From: Verrucomicrobiota bacterium
GTDB lineage: Bacteria; Verrucomicrobiota; Verrucomicrobiia; Opitutales; Opitutaceae
Assembly: GCA_023443455.1 (NCBI GenBank)
Contig: JAEZUE010000074.1
Coordinates: 1-64,000, forward strand
Length of the DNA stretch: 64,000 nt
Direction of reading: 5' to 3'
How positions within the stretch are numbered: the first letter of the stretch is position 1; each line of letters opens with the position of its first letter. Positions 15,878 through 24,713 of the stretch are shown here, piece by piece. Below the pieces are notes generated by a model. It saw only the letters and a program-made list of their open reading frames with translations. It searched no databases and had not been told where the DNA came from. A program made the position numbers and the translations under genes.

Positions 15878-16978
15878 ATGTCAAACTCCCGCAAGCGCCC
15901 CAATCGCGCCCCGACCCTGGCCGATGTCGGCCGGGAAGCCGGCGTCTCCGCCATGGCTGCCTCCGCAGTCCTCAACGGCGCGCGCACCTCGACCCGCATC
16001 TCCCGCGAGACCCGCGCCCGGATCCGCGAGGCGGCATTGAAACTCGGCTACCGACCCAATGCCGCGGCCCGTGCCCTCGCCCAACGGCGCATGCACACCC
16101 TCGGCGTGGCCGCCATCATCAACGAGGGCGGCGAATTCGACCACTATTTCCTCGGCGTGTTCAACGGCATCATCTCGAACGCCGCCATCCACAACCAGAA
16201 CACCACGGTCTTCGCCCTGCACGACTGGGACCGCGACAGCCACCTGATCCCGGGCTTCTGCGACGGCCGGATCGACGGCCTCATCCTCATCGCCCCGGTC
16301 TTCCGCACTCCTCCGGAAAAACTGGCCCCTCCCCACACCCCGTTCGTCGCCCTGCACGCCAACTCCGCCCTCCCGGGCGTGGTCAACATCGGCACCGACG
16401 AGGAGGAGGGCGCCTTCAAGATGGTGAGCGAACTCGTCGCCTCCGGGCACCGCCGCATCCTCCACCTCACCGGCCCGCGCGGGCTCATCGGCCCCGAAGC
16501 CCGCATCACCGGCTACCGCCGCGCCCTCGAGGCCCACGGCCTCGCGTTCGACCAGGACCTCGTCGTCGACAGCGAGTTCACCACCCCGGCCGGGCGCGCG
16601 TCGCTCGCGTCATGGATGTCCAAACACATCGGCCAGCCTCTCCCCGACGCGATCTTCGCCGTCAACGATGCGGTCGCCATGGGCTGCATGGAAGTGCTCG
16701 CCAAGGCCGGCTACTCCATCCCGAAGGATATTTCCGTGACCGGCTTCGACGACACCCTCGCCGCCCGCATGACCATCCCCCAGCTCACCACGGTCGCCCA
16801 GCCGCTGCGGCAGATGGGCATGCGCGCCGTCGACGAACTGCTCGAACGAATCAAGCACCAGCGCGAGCACATCCCGACGGAGGCCTCCTCCCAGATCGTG
16901 TTGCCCGTCGAGATCGTCCACCGCTCCTCCACCCGCCGCCCCTCCGCCCAGCGCCCCAAGATCCGCCCGCCGGAATAG
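15878..16978 (+). CDS. LacI-family transcriptional regulator
   Basis: A 366-residue LacI/GalR repressor. The N-terminal helix-turn-helix is clear (TLADVGREAGVSAMAASAVLNG, then the hinge region RIREAALKLGYRPNAAARAL). The periplasmic-binding-protein-like effector domain spans about residues 65-345, with VNIGTDEEEGAFKMVSELVASGHRRI and PDAIFAVNDAVAMGCMEVL. VTGFDDTLAARMTIPQLTTVAQP is the canonical family segment near the C-terminus. Effector and target genes are unknown. It is convergent with the large GntR-type regulator and divergent from rpsT, so it has no obvious target operon in the window. Confidence 0.93.
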   Translation: MSNSRKRPNRAPTLADVGREAGVSAMAASAVLNGARTSTRISRETRARIREAALKLGYRPNAAARALAQRRMHTLGVAAIINEGGEFDHYFLGVFNGIISNAAIHNQNTTVFALHDWDRDSHLIPGFCDGRIDGLILIAPVFRTPPEKLAPPHTPFVALHANSALPGVVNIGTDEEEGAFKMVSELVASGHRRILHLTGPRGLIGPEARITGYRRALEAHGLAFDQDLVVDSEFTTPAGRASLASWMSKHIGQPLPDAIFAVNDAVAMGCMEVLAKAGYSIPKDISVTGFDDTLAARMTIPQLTTVAQPLRQMGMRAVDELLERIKHQREHIPTEASSQIVLPVEIVHRSSTRRPSAQRPKIRPPE

Positions 16979-17032
16979 CTCACCACGCGACCCTGCGGTC
17001 GCCCTCCCGCCTGGAGCGTGGAACCTCCCGGC

Positions 17033-18871
17033 CTAGCCGGTCAGCAACGTGACCGCCAACAGGCCCAGCGTCGTCGGCACCGCCGGGTTCGAGCGGATGC
17101 GGATCTCCTCGAGCACGGCATCCCCCGCCGGATTCACCCACTCGAGCGTGTAGAGATAACGTTCGTACGCGAACGGGTCCCCGTTCTCCGTGACCGCGAG
17201 GTGGCGCACGCCCTCCGCGTTGAACTGGGGAAACTCCGGCCACCAGTCCTGGATGTTCGCCGGCGGCGTATCCGGACTGTGGGCCGGCCCGACCCCCCGG
17301 GCCACGAGCGGCAACGAGACCGGCGGCCGCCCGGCCACCCGGAAATCGTACCAGGCGAACGGCACCCGCTCGCCGGCATAGCCGCAACCGTGCAGAAAAT
17401 ACACCGCCCGGACCTTGCGCCCCACCGGCAGCACGATCTCCGCCGGCAACGAGCGCCGCGAGGTCGGCGGAAACCGGCTCGAGCGCAGCACCACGACGCT
17501 GCGCCCGCGATTCGTGCGTTCGTCGAGCACCGAAAAGTCGATTCCATGGACCCGCAGCGACCCCGAGCCGAGGTTGAGCAGCGGCAGATGCCCGAGCCAG
17601 CCGTGCGGCCGGCGCAGCGAGCGATTCGCCAACGCCCCCAACGGCACCGGCACGAATTCGCCCCGCACCCCGGACTCCACCTGCCGGTGCGCCCAGTGCC
17701 AAGTCTCGGCCGCCTCGCGCAGGCGCTGCTCCAGCGCATGGGGCCAGACCCGTGCGAGACGGTTCACGCCCAGCAACGCGTCGCCCGGCCGCTCCGTCTG
17801 CGTCGGCACCAGCTGCGCCACCGAATTGCGCTCCCGCAACGAGGCCTCGACCCGGATCCGCTGGCGGGCGGGCAGGCGCCCGATCCGCCGTACCTCGAGA
17901 ATCTGCTGACAGGCGAGATCGAGCGCGAGATGCGCCATGCACTTCCCGTCGAAGGCCATGCTCGTGACCGTCGGCTCCGAAGTCCGGGCCTCGATCGAAT
18001 CGCCGACGACCACCACCGAAAGGTCGCGCGCGACCTTCAACCCCTCCTTGCGCATCGCGGACACGTAGCTCTTGAGGATCTCGGGGTCGAACAGCACCAC
18101 CGCGCTGGCCGCCGGACAGGTGCGGCGCATCCGCAGAAACTCGTTCCGCACCGCCTCGGCCGTGTGCGAGTTGATCTCGTAGACGTTGCGCGCCGCCGAG
18201 GTCAGACCCAGGCGCAGGCACGCCTCCTCGAAACCCCGCCGCACCGCGGCGGAGCGCAACAGCCGGCGCATCGAGCACAGGCACACGATCTCGCGATGCC
18301 CGTGCTCGAATAGGTGCGACACGAGCCGGGCCGCCGCATCCCGCAGATCCTCGGCCGCGAGATTGTGCCCGGGGGGCGCCTCCTCGGCCACGACGTAGGG
18401 GATCGACAGGCGGTCGAGCTCGGCAACCTCGTTGTCCCACTCCCACCCGCTGTCGGTGATGCGCATGATCACGCCGTCGAAACGGTGCTGGAGCACCTTC
18501 TGCAGACCGTTGCGCAAGGTGTCCCGGCCGATGAAAAACAGCTCCTCGACCCGCACGCCGCGGCGGGCCGCCTCCTCGGCGATGCCCGGGAAACGCACCG
18601 AGCGGTGCGAGAGCACCGCGACTCGCGCCCCGACCAGCGACACGGTGGTGGCCGCGACCGGCAACAACTTGTAGCCCTCGCGCCGCAGCCGTCCGGCGGC
18701 GATCAGCCGCAACGCCGCGCGGTTCACGGCCGCCTGGCTCACCCCCCATTCGGAGGCGAGGACTTTCTCGGTGGGAAACGGCTGGGGCCGGCGGCCCTCC
18801 GCTTGGCGAATAAGGTTTTCGTAACCGGCCAGCGCCTTGTCGACGGGCCGGAGTACTGCGTTGGTTTTCAC
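17033..18871 (-). CDS. GntR-type winged helix, LacI-like sensor and C-terminal beta domain regulator
   Basis: A 612-residue three-part regulator. Residues 1-75 form a GntR-type winged helix (FPTEKVLASEWGVSQAAVNRAALRLIAAGRL). Residues 80-350 form a LacI/GalR-like substrate-binding domain (VAVLSHRSVRFPGIAEEAARRG, LVSHLFEHGHREIVCLCS, SVVVVGDSIEARTSEPTVTSM). Residues 400-612 form an extra beta-rich domain with HGWLGHLPLLNLGSG, VYFLHGCGYAGE, IQDWWPEFPQF and DPFAYERYLYTLEWVNP. The last domain may be carbohydrate-binding. I know this architecture from Opitutaceae, where many copies occur; the ligand is unknown. It lies 66 bp downstream of the hybrid kinase on the same strand. Confidence 0.85.
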   Translation of the reverse strand: MKTNAVLRPVDKALAGYENLIRQAEGRRPQPFPTEKVLASEWGVSQAAVNRAALRLIAAGRLRREGYKLLPVAATTVSLVGARVAVLSHRSVRFPGIAEEAARRGVRVEELFFIGRDTLRNGLQKVLQHRFDGVIMRITDSGWEWDNEVAELDRLSIPYVVAEEAPPGHNLAAEDLRDAAARLVSHLFEHGHREIVCLCSMRRLLRSAAVRRGFEEACLRLGLTSAARNVYEINSHTAEAVRNEFLRMRRTCPAASAVVLFDPEILKSYVSAMRKEGLKVARDLSVVVVGDSIEARTSEPTVTSMAFDGKCMAHLALDLACQQILEVRRIGRLPARQRIRVEASLRERNSVAQLVPTQTERPGDALLGVNRLARVWPHALEQRLREAAETWHWAHRQVESGVRGEFVPVPLGALANRSLRRPHGWLGHLPLLNLGSGSLRVHGIDFSVLDERTNRGRSVVVLRSSRFPPTSRRSLPAEIVLPVGRKVRAVYFLHGCGYAGERVPFAWYDFRVAGRPPVSLPLVARGVGPAHSPDTPPANIQDWWPEFPQFNAEGVRHLAVTENGDPFAYERYLYTLEWVNPAGDAVLEEIRIRSNPAVPTTLGLLAVTLLTG

Positions 18872-18937
18872 GGGGATGGAAAGGGAAAGTTCTGTCCGCC
18901 GGCTCGCCGGATCAATCCGAATGTCGGGCCCGAACCA

Positions 18938-21900
18938 TCAAGCGTCCGACAAAACCCGGCCGACGCACTCCATGAGCTTCTCCACCTCGTACGGCTTCTC
19001 CACCATGCCCGCGAAGCCGTGGTCGCGGTAGTTCGCCAGCACCGGGTCGTTGGAATAGCCGCTCGAGACGATCGCACGGATGCCCGGGTCGAGGCGGCGC
19101 AACTCCTCCATCGCCTCCCGCCCGCCCATGCCGCCGGGCACCGTCAAGTCCATGATCGCGAGCGCGAACGGCCGCCCGGAATCCTTGGCCTCCGAATACA
19201 CCCGGATCGCCTCCGCGCCGTCGGGCACACCGACCGCCTCGAGCCCGAGACGCCGCAGCAGCGAGATCACCAGCCGGCGGATGTCCTCCTCGTCGTCCAT
19301 CACCAGCACGCGGCCGCTGAGGCTCCTCGGCCGGGGCGCGGTCGGCGCCGGCGCCGATCCCGCCGCGCCCTCGGCCGCCGGCAACCAAATTCTGAACACA
19401 GAGCCGTGGCCCGGCTCCGAATGCACCTCGATGTGGCCGCGATGCCGGCGCACGATCGAGTGCACGGTCGCGAGCCCGAGCCCGCTGCCACCCTTCTTCG
19501 TGGTGAAGTACGGATCGAAAAGCCGCCCCACCATCGCCGCGGGAATGCCCGGCCCGGTGTCGGCGATGCACAGCCGCACGTAGCGGCCCGCCGCCAGGCC
19601 GTTCACCGCCTGGGAGGCCAGCTCCTCGTTGGAGGCCTTCACCCGGATCACGCCACCGGCCACCATCGCCTGCTTCGCGTTGAGCACGAGATTGTGGATG
19701 ACCTGCCCGATCTGCCCCCGGTCGACATCGGCCGGCCAAAGTCCGGCATCGAACTCGTAGTCGCAGCGCACCGTCGAACCGCGGAGCACGAATTCCGCCG
19801 CCTCGCGCACGATCTCCGGCAGCACCTCCGCCGCCCGCAGCGGCTCGCCGCCCTTGGCGAAGGTGAGCAACTGGTGCGTCAGATCCTTCGCCCGTTGCGC
19901 CCCGCGCTCGGCGTCGAGCAGGCAGTCGCCCGCCACCGCCATCGCCTGCTCCTCGAGCATCGCCAGGGTGATGTTGCCCAGCACCACGGTCAGCAGATTG
20001 TTGAAGTCGTGCGCGATGCCCCCGGCCAACAGGCCCAGCGACTCGAGCTTCGCCGCCTTCTGCAGCTCCGCCTCCAATTTTGCCTGACGCTCGATCTGCT
20101 CCCGGATCTGCCGGGTCTGGAACTTGACCTGGCGCCGCAGCAGCCCCGCCCACAACAGGGCGGCGCCGGCCGCCAGCGCGACCGCCGCCAATCCCACCAG
20201 CGCATGCCCCAGGGTGAAGCGCGGCGACGGCGCCAACACCACGACATCCGCCAGCTCGCGCAGCTGGAGCACGCTCCAGCTCGGGTGCCCGAACACGTCG
20301 AAATTGACCCGATACACGCCCGTGACCGCCACCCGGCTGCCCCGGCGCAACGCCCCGGTCGACGTCCCCTCGTACTGCGCCAACACCGGCCGCCCGCCCG
20401 CCTTCAGCAACAGCTGCAGCTGCGGCGCCCCGACGAGCAGCTCCTCGAGCACGCCCTCGACCTGGACCAGCTGGTTGTCCCACTCCGGCACCAGCCGCCG
20501 CTCCGCCGGCCAGACCCGCACCGGCACCGCCTTGACCGCGCCGGTCGCGCGCACCACCGCCTCCCGCAACACGAACCGCGGCCCCTGTCGGCCCGGAAAC
20601 CCCACGGCCTCGACCTCGTCCCCGGGCCGCACCCCGACCGGCTCGCGGCACAGCACCTCCAAACCCACCGCGCCCTCCTGCAGGATCAGGCGACGCCCGG
20701 ACTCGACCAGAGTCACCACTCCACGGGTACGCACGCGGCGGTAGGGAGTCTCGAGCGGACCGAAACGGCGCAGCGACCCCATCGGCACCTCCGCGACCGA
20801 GAACGGGTCGGACACCGCCGGCTGCTCCACCTTGATATCCGCCCGCGACCCGACCAGCAGCTCGATGGAGACGAGCTGGCCCTGCTCGTCGGCGATCGCG
20901 CGGCACACGGCACTCAGCCGCACCACCGCTCCGCGCAGCGATTCCAGCGGCGAGTCGGTCACGAGCCGGGCCACGCATTCGCCGGTCGTGGCGGTCAGGC
21001 GCAACACCGTCCACAGCCCGTCGCGTTCGACGTCGCGCACGAAGCCCGACAGTTGCACGCGCCGGCCCTCCTCCGTGCCGGTCTGCAATTGCTCGAGGGT
21101 GATCGGGCGCGGCTCCGGCAGCCGGATCGCGCCCTCGCCGACGAACCGCTCGAAGGCCACCTGAGGCGCAAACGGTCCGGCCTCGGTCGCACCGAGCACA
21201 CGGACGGAAGTGCCCAACCCGGGCGGATTGGTGCGCCACGGACCCGAGTTGCTGACACAGATCCCACGGGTTGAATCCTGAATGTAGAAGAACGGCACGG
21301 CGGGATCCGACCACGTCACCACGCCCCAGAGCTCCACCGGGTCGCCACGGGAAGCATCGTTCAACCCGAGCTCGAGCACCTGAGCGGCCCGGCGCAGCTT
21401 TAGACGACCGATCTCGACCGGCTGGGCGCCGACTTTTCGCCACAACGCATCACGCAGAAACAAGTCCGGCCCGCGGCGCACAAGTTCACCAACCGCGGCT
21501 ACAACCTCTCCAGCCTCCACGGGCTCGAGCTGCGCCGAGAGCACGCTGATCTGGTCCGCTTCGTCCCAGAGCACCAGGCTCACCCCGGCGTCGGCCACGC
21601 GCACCACGCCCTGCACCTGGACCACGGCCCCCTCCTCCGCCTCGTGCAAGGCGTCGCCGGTCGACAGCGGCAGCTTGAAACGCGGATCCTCCGCCAGCGG
21701 GCCGCGGCTGCGGATGGCGCCGAAACCGTCGACCCACAAATCCAGGCTCCCGATACCGCCGTCGGCCCTTTTGTTTAAAAACAGCAGTGCCGAAACCGAC
21801 ACCATCTGGCCGGCCAGCTGCGGGATCGCCTCCGTTTCGCCGATCAGCACGTTCGCCACCAACGGCCGGCCTCCGACCACCATGCGTAGGCGCACATGCC

Positions 21901-22402
21901 TCGTGCCCACCTCCTCCTGGACCTCGACATAACCGGAAAGCGAGACCACGTGCTCATTGAACGGGTCGATCCGGTCCAACCGATCGGTCACATCCGGCGG
22001 AGGCGGGCGGGGGCCGGCGCGCCCCAGGAGCGTGAGCGACAGATCCATCGGCACGAAGCCGCGGAGCGGCGAAACCCGGGCTTCGAGCAGCACCTTGTCC
22101 CCGGCCTCGAGGTCGAAGGATTCTTCGCCGGTGTTGCAGTAGAACGGCATCCCCTCGTTCTCCAGCCACATGACCCGCCAGACCGGATCGTTGAAGAGCA
22201 CCTCCGCCTCGAAACGCACCCGATGGTCGTGGTGCCGTTCGGACTCCGGAATATTCCAGAACGAATTGTAGTTGGTCAGCAACGGCAGCTCTGCCGGATT
22301 CTCATGCCCTTGCACCGCGGGGGAAACGAGACGGATCGCCACCCACAGAAACACGAGGGCGAAGAAGCGGAATCGATTGGGGCGCAGACGACACAAACTC
22401 AT
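18938..22402 (-). CDS. Hybrid sensor histidine kinase / response regulator
   Basis: About 1154 residues. From the chosen ATG (22402) a signal peptide or first membrane helix (FRFFALVFLWVAIRLVSP) leads to a periplasmic region of about 650 residues made of repeated OB-like beta segments (for example VQVQGVVRVADAGVSLVLW, RTRGVVTLVESGRRLILQEG). A membrane helix follows (LVGLAAVALAAGAALLWAGLL), then the HisKA box LLAGGIAHDFNNLLTVVLGN with the phosphorylated histidine, a HATPase domain (DTGPGIP, GGSGLGLATV), and a C-terminal receiver (VLVMDDEEDIRRL, phospho-acceptor in IMDLTVPGGMGG). The H-box is of the NtrB type. ATGs at 22435 and farther upstream are possible but add unconserved residues. The signal and target are unknown. 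Confidence 0.88.
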   Translation of the reverse strand: MSLCRLRPNRFRFFALVFLWVAIRLVSPAVQGHENPAELPLLTNYNSFWNIPESERHHDHRVRFEAEVLFNDPVWRVMWLENEGMPFYCNTGEESFDLEAGDKVLLEARVSPLRGFVPMDLSLTLLGRAGPRPPPPDVTDRLDRIDPFNEHVVSLSGYVEVQEEVGTRHVRLRMVVGGRPLVANVLIGETEAIPQLAGQMVSVSALLFLNKRADGGIGSLDLWVDGFGAIRSRGPLAEDPRFKLPLSTGDALHEAEEGAVVQVQGVVRVADAGVSLVLWDEADQISVLSAQLEPVEAGEVVAAVGELVRRGPDLFLRDALWRKVGAQPVEIGRLKLRRAAQVLELGLNDASRGDPVELWGVVTWSDPAVPFFYIQDSTRGICVSNSGPWRTNPPGLGTSVRVLGATEAGPFAPQVAFERFVGEGAIRLPEPRPITLEQLQTGTEEGRRVQLSGFVRDVERDGLWTVLRLTATTGECVARLVTDSPLESLRGAVVRLSAVCRAIADEQGQLVSIELLVGSRADIKVEQPAVSDPFSVAEVPMGSLRRFGPLETPYRRVRTRGVVTLVESGRRLILQEGAVGLEVLCREPVGVRPGDEVEAVGFPGRQGPRFVLREAVVRATGAVKAVPVRVWPAERRLVPEWDNQLVQVEGVLEELLVGAPQLQLLLKAGGRPVLAQYEGTSTGALRRGSRVAVTGVYRVNFDVFGHPSWSVLQLRELADVVVLAPSPRFTLGHALVGLAAVALAAGAALLWAGLLRRQVKFQTRQIREQIERQAKLEAELQKAAKLESLGLLAGGIAHDFNNLLTVVLGNITLAMLEEQAMAVAGDCLLDAERGAQRAKDLTHQLLTFAKGGEPLRAAEVLPEIVREAAEFVLRGSTVRCDYEFDAGLWPADVDRGQIGQVIHNLVLNAKQAMVAGGVIRVKASNEELASQAVNGLAAGRYVRLCIADTGPGIPAAMVGRLFDPYFTTKKGGSGLGLATVHSIVRRHRGHIEVHSEPGHGSVFRIWLPAAEGAAGSAPAPTAPRPRSLSGRVLVMDDEEDIRRLVISLLRRLGLEAVGVPDGAEAIRVYSEAKDSGRPFALAIMDLTVPGGMGGREAMEELRRLDPGIRAIVSSGYSNDPVLANYRDHGFAGMVEKPYEVEKLMECVGRVLSDA

Positions 22403-22613
22403 GATGCGAATCGGAGACGGACAAATGTTCGTCATCGGCCGAAACCCGGGGCGGTTCAGCGCATTCTCTCCCAAGGTACCCAGGACCTGGTTCCCGCCGC
22501 CGACGGCTCGACTCTTCAGTCGACTTCGAAAAGCCACGGCACTTAGCCTGCCAGCAATCGCACCGTCGGCGGCGCCAAACCCGCCCCCGGTCCGACCGCA
22601 AATCCCGAGTCCC

Positions 22614-24695
22614 ATGTCCCACGCCCCCCAATCGCGCCATCTCGGTTGGTATCTGAGCCTCTTGTTCGGCGCGGCCCTGCTCGCCCACTTTCTTTTCGCC
22701 ACGACCAACTGGCGCGAAGGATTCATGCCCGGGCATGAATTCCGGCAGACGCAAACCGCGTTGATCGCCTACTACGTCGACCAGGAAGACAACTTCTCCA
22801 TCGACTACTCCGTCCCCATCTTGGGCAAACCGTGGATCCTCCCGCTGGAGTTCCCTGCCTACGAGTGGGCCGTGGTCGCGCTCACCCGCGCCACCGGACT
22901 GCCGATCCATCAGGCCGGACGGATCATTTCGTTGGGCGCCTTCTACCTGACCCTGCCGGCACTCTACCTCCTGCTCGCCCAACTCGGGCTCCCCCCTCCA
23001 CGCCGACTCTTCGTGTTGGCCTGCTCGCTGGTTTGCCCCGTCTACATCTTCTACGCCCGCGCGATCTTGATCGACCCGACCGCGCTGATGTTCTCGGTCT
23101 GGTACCTCGCCGCCTTCACGCGCATGCTCCGGCAGCGCAACTGGCGGTGGTTTGCCGTGTGCCTGCTGTGTGGCGTCGCGGCCGGGCTCATCAAAAGTCT
23201 GGTCTGGTTTGTCTGGGTCGTGCCGGCCGCCGCCTACGGCCTCTGGCGACTCTGGCAAAGCTGGTCCGAGGACGGCCCCCCCGCCGCCGCTCGCACCGCC
23301 GCTTGGGGCTTGGGCGTGATGGTCGTTCCCGCCGCCACGGCGATGTGGTGGTCGCTCTACACCGACTCCATCAAAGCATCCCATTCCTCCGCCTACATCT
23401 TCACGTCCGCCAACCTCGCCCGCGACAACTACGGCACCTTCAGCCTCGCCGCCCACCTCTCCTCCACGACTTGGAAAAACCTGCTGACCTGCTGGCAACA
23501 ATCGCTGCTGCCGCCGTGGGCCTTCGGCCTGATCGTGGTGCCCGGGCTGCTCTTCCTGCCGAAAACCCGCCGCCTCATCGCCGGCGCCCTGGTGCTCTTC
23601 TTGGCCGCGCAGATGACCATCCCCTTGGCCTACGCGCTCCAGGACTACTACTTCTACGCCGCCAACCTCTTCGCCGTCGCCGCCATCGCCTTCACCGCGC
23701 TGGGCCTGCTCGACACCCGACTTCCCCGTTGGCTCGTCGCGCCCCTGTTGCCACTGCCCCTGGCCGCACTGTTTGCCACCTACCACGCCGACTATTTCCA
23801 GCTCCAATCCGTCAAGAGCAACGGCGGCTCCGGCCTCACCGAAGCGCTCCGCGCCTACACCCCACCCGACTCCGTACTGATCGTCGCCGGCAACGACTGG
23901 GCCCCCATCATCCCCTACTACGCCCAACGCAAGGCGCTCATGATCCGCGCGGGACTCGATAACGACCCCGCCTACCTCGACCGCGCCTTCGGCGACCTCC
24001 ACGACGAGGAGGTCGCCGCCCTCGTCGTTTCGGGCCCCGAACGCAACAAGGCCGACTTCATCCGCCGCACGACCCGCGCCTTCAACCTCGACCCCACCCC
24101 GACCTTCACCCACCCCTTCGGCGACGTCTATATCAGCAACTTCCACCGCGAACTCACCCTGCGCCGTCTCCACGAGAACCATGGCTACAATCAAGTGACG
24201 ACACAGGCCCCGCCGCTCGCCATGTCGACCCCGCAGGATCCGAGCCTCGACGTGCCCACCGGCTCGGCGCCGAAGGCCTTCGACATGGTGCATCCCGCCC
24301 CGTCGCGCTACCGTTTCGCATTCGGCTACGACATCTGGACGCTCGACGGCGACCGCTGCCTCAACATGCACGCCGAAAGCGACCTCGAGATCCCCGCCCC
24401 CGCCTCCGCGACCACAATCCACTGGGACTTCGGCCTTGTTCGCGACGCCTACGAACGCGCAGGCGGCCGCACCAACGGCGTCGAGTTCATCATCGTTGGC
24501 ACCGCCGACGGCCACCCCCCCCGCGAGATCTTCCGCCGGCTGCTCGACCCCGCCGCCGTGCCCGCCGACCGCGGTCCGCAGTCGGCCGCAATCTCCTTCA
24601 CCCCGCGCCCCGGGGAGCAACTGCGCTTCCAGACCCGCCACAACGGCACCCCCGCCTTCGACTGGTCCTACACCCGCCGGATCGTGATCGACTAG
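22614..24695 (+). CDS. GT-C-like membrane glycosyltransferase with NPCBM-like tail (1 of 5)
   Basis: A 693-residue protein with about 10-12 membrane helices, then a soluble tail. The first periplasmic loop has the acidic, aromatic pattern FMPGHEFRQTQTALIAYYV, followed by PAYEWAVVAL, as in PMT/ArnT (GT39/GT83) enzymes that use polyprenyl-phosphate sugars. After the helices come a periplasmic alpha/beta segment (PPDSVLIVAGNDWAPIIPYYAQ) and then a beta domain of about 130 residues (HPAPSRYRFAFGYD, TNGVEFIIVGTADG, DPAAVPADRG, FDWSYTRRIVID) shared with the next three genes. Start ATG at 22614 because a hydrophobic N-terminus follows. First of a five-gene same-strand run. The donor and acceptor are unknown. 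Confidence 0.75.
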   Translation: MSHAPQSRHLGWYLSLLFGAALLAHFLFATTNWREGFMPGHEFRQTQTALIAYYVDQEDNFSIDYSVPILGKPWILPLEFPAYEWAVVALTRATGLPIHQAGRIISLGAFYLTLPALYLLLAQLGLPPPRRLFVLACSLVCPVYIFYARAILIDPTALMFSVWYLAAFTRMLRQRNWRWFAVCLLCGVAAGLIKSLVWFVWVVPAAAYGLWRLWQSWSEDGPPAAARTAAWGLGVMVVPAATAMWWSLYTDSIKASHSSAYIFTSANLARDNYGTFSLAAHLSSTTWKNLLTCWQQSLLPPWAFGLIVVPGLLFLPKTRRLIAGALVLFLAAQMTIPLAYALQDYYFYAANLFAVAAIAFTALGLLDTRLPRWLVAPLLPLPLAALFATYHADYFQLQSVKSNGGSGLTEALRAYTPPDSVLIVAGNDWAPIIPYYAQRKALMIRAGLDNDPAYLDRAFGDLHDEEVAALVVSGPERNKADFIRRTTRAFNLDPTPTFTHPFGDVYISNFHRELTLRRLHENHGYNQVTTQAPPLAMSTPQDPSLDVPTGSAPKAFDMVHPAPSRYRFAFGYDIWTLDGDRCLNMHAESDLEIPAPASATTIHWDFGLVRDAYERAGGRTNGVEFIIVGTADGHPPREIFRRLLDPAAVPADRGPQSAAISFTPRPGEQLRFQTRHNGTPAFDWSYTRRIVID

Positions 24696-24713
24696 ACCCT
24701 CTCCCAGCCCCCG

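Noticed and set aside
18314..21274. 986-codon plus-strand frame opposite the hybrid kinase
   Set aside because: His/Arg/Gln-rich mirror of the kinase coding strand; no motif, and the kinase has intact catalytic boxes.
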